Shown: piece by piece, positions 5,936 to 6,468 of the stretch
Position numbering within the stretch: the first letter of the stretch is position 1
Layout: every line of letters begins with the position of its first letter
NCBI GenBank assembly: GCA_029250305.1
Contig: JAQXFM010000083.1
Span: 1-6,468 of the forward strand
From: Candidatus Poseidoniaceae archaeon
GTDB lineage: Archaea > Thermoplasmatota > Poseidoniia > Poseidoniales > Poseidoniaceae
Length of the DNA stretch: 6,468 nucleotides
Direction of reading: 5' to 3'
Position numbers and translations under genes: made by a program
The notes under the pieces: generated by a model
What the model saw: only the letters and a program-made list of their open reading frames with translations
The model's database searches: none
What the model was told of the DNA's origin: nothing

Positions 5936-6468
5936 TCAGGCCTCTTCATCCTTGCCGGACGGGGTCGATTGTTGGCCAACGGCGTCCTTCCACATCGCAA
6001 ATGCAGGAAGTAAAAGGAAGACGAGAACGATGGTCACGCCCATGACGAGCATTCCGTTCGAGTCACGGTTGATCGTCGACAGAACCCCATCGTCCACATT
6101 CTCGTTCAAGTCAAGACCAACGGCGGGCGTTTCTGATTTGACCGTCAAGTTACGAACACCGTCCCGTTCGAGCATGACTACAAGGCCCGTGCCGTTCATT
6201 TCAATCAGTTCTGTAATGTCCCCTTGCTCGTCTGTGGCGTTGAAATGGAGGGCAGCAATCACCAAGTTACTGTGGTTGTAAGGTTCGGTTTCATGAGCGA
6301 CGGTGTCGAGCCTCCAAACCGTCACAGTCCCTTGCTCAGTGGTGTTCCACGACAACGTCCCGTTCGAATAGGAGGTGTTGTTGAGTCCCTGAAACACAGC
6401 GGTGCTGTTGCTCATGACCTCGCCTAAATCTTGAGCTTGGCTCGTTCCGGTGAGTAGGCCATCCCCGT
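5936..6468 (-). CDS. Sequon-rich surface protein with C-terminal membrane anchor, 3' part
   Basis: The gene is cut by the right edge: the frame stays open upstream of the Met at 6415 to the end, so about 176 residues are visible and the N-terminus, including any signal peptide, is missing. Counting from that Met, residues 1-115 are polar and look beta-rich, with alternating short hydrophobic strands, and hold nine N-x-S/T sites (NST, NNT, NTS, NGT, NTT, NHS, NAT, NGT, NLT). A single strongly hydrophobic helix follows at about 121-142, then a short charged tail ending KDEEA. This is a type I arrangement: a probably N-glycosylated domain outside, one anchor and a small cytoplasmic tail. Archaea do glycosylate such sites on surface proteins, so an envelope role is likely. 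I do not recognise the family. It precedes rpoK on the same strand by 81 bp, but the palindrome there suggests rpoK has its own promoter. Confidence 0.75.
   Translation of the reverse strand, partial: GDGLLTGTSQAQDLGEVMSNSTAVFQGLNNTSYSNGTLSWNTTEQGTVTVWRLDTVAHETEPYNHSNLVIAALHFNATDEQGDITELIEMNGTGLVVMLERDGVRNLTVKSETPAVGLDLNENVDDGVLSTINRDSNGMLVMGVTIVLVFLLLPAFAMWKDAVGQQSTPSGKDEEA

Noticed and set aside
5874..6281. 135-residue + strand open frame opposite the surface protein
   Set aside because: The - strand frame has a clear membrane anchor and sequons and stays open to the edge, while this frame is Ser/Pro/Arg-rich without features.

Overview
The window looks like chromosomal DNA from an archaeon, most plausibly an uncultured marine Thermoplasmatota of the Poseidoniales (Marine Group II) type. 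Two genes are archaeal markers: purP, the ATP-grasp enzyme that makes FAICAR in archaeal purine synthesis, and a small Rpb6/RpoK-like RNA polymerase subunit. The other genes fit a small heterotroph of moderate G+C with short spacers and few Shine-Dalgarno sequences. The lineage is an inference; no rRNA or other strong phylogenetic marker is present.

Layout from left to right: (1) the 3' part of a MacB/FtsX-type ABC transporter permease, + strand, cut by the left edge; (2) a + strand gene for a membrane-anchored protein with a long Ala/Glu/Arg coiled coil and a YfaP/DUF2135-like beta domain, preceded by a TATA-like box spaced for a leaderless transcript; (3) a 94-bp convergent spacer with two perfect hairpins, one just past each stop codon; (4) purP on the - strand; (5) a divergent promoter region with an A8 tract; (6) a four-helix membrane protein of the DUF3147 type, + strand; (7) a long-form tryptophan 2,3-dioxygenase, + strand; (8) after only 2 bp, a convergent - strand rpoK gene with an unusual insertion and C-terminus, preceded by a 15-bp palindrome; (9) on the - strand, the 3' end of a sequon-rich surface protein with one C-terminal membrane anchor, cut by the right edge.

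The genes do not form an obvious single pathway. They combine housekeeping (purP, rpoK), amino-acid catabolism (TDO) and envelope functions (permease, coiled-coil protein, DUF3147, sequon-rich protein). I see no RNA genes, CRISPR array, insertion sequence or prophage, and no gene-free stretch longer than 130 bp. The points most worth checking are the atypical RpoK, the animal-like long TDO in an archaeal context, the coiled-coil/YfaP architecture with its repeated ELxxRL helix, and the short palindromes upstream of rpoK and TDO.
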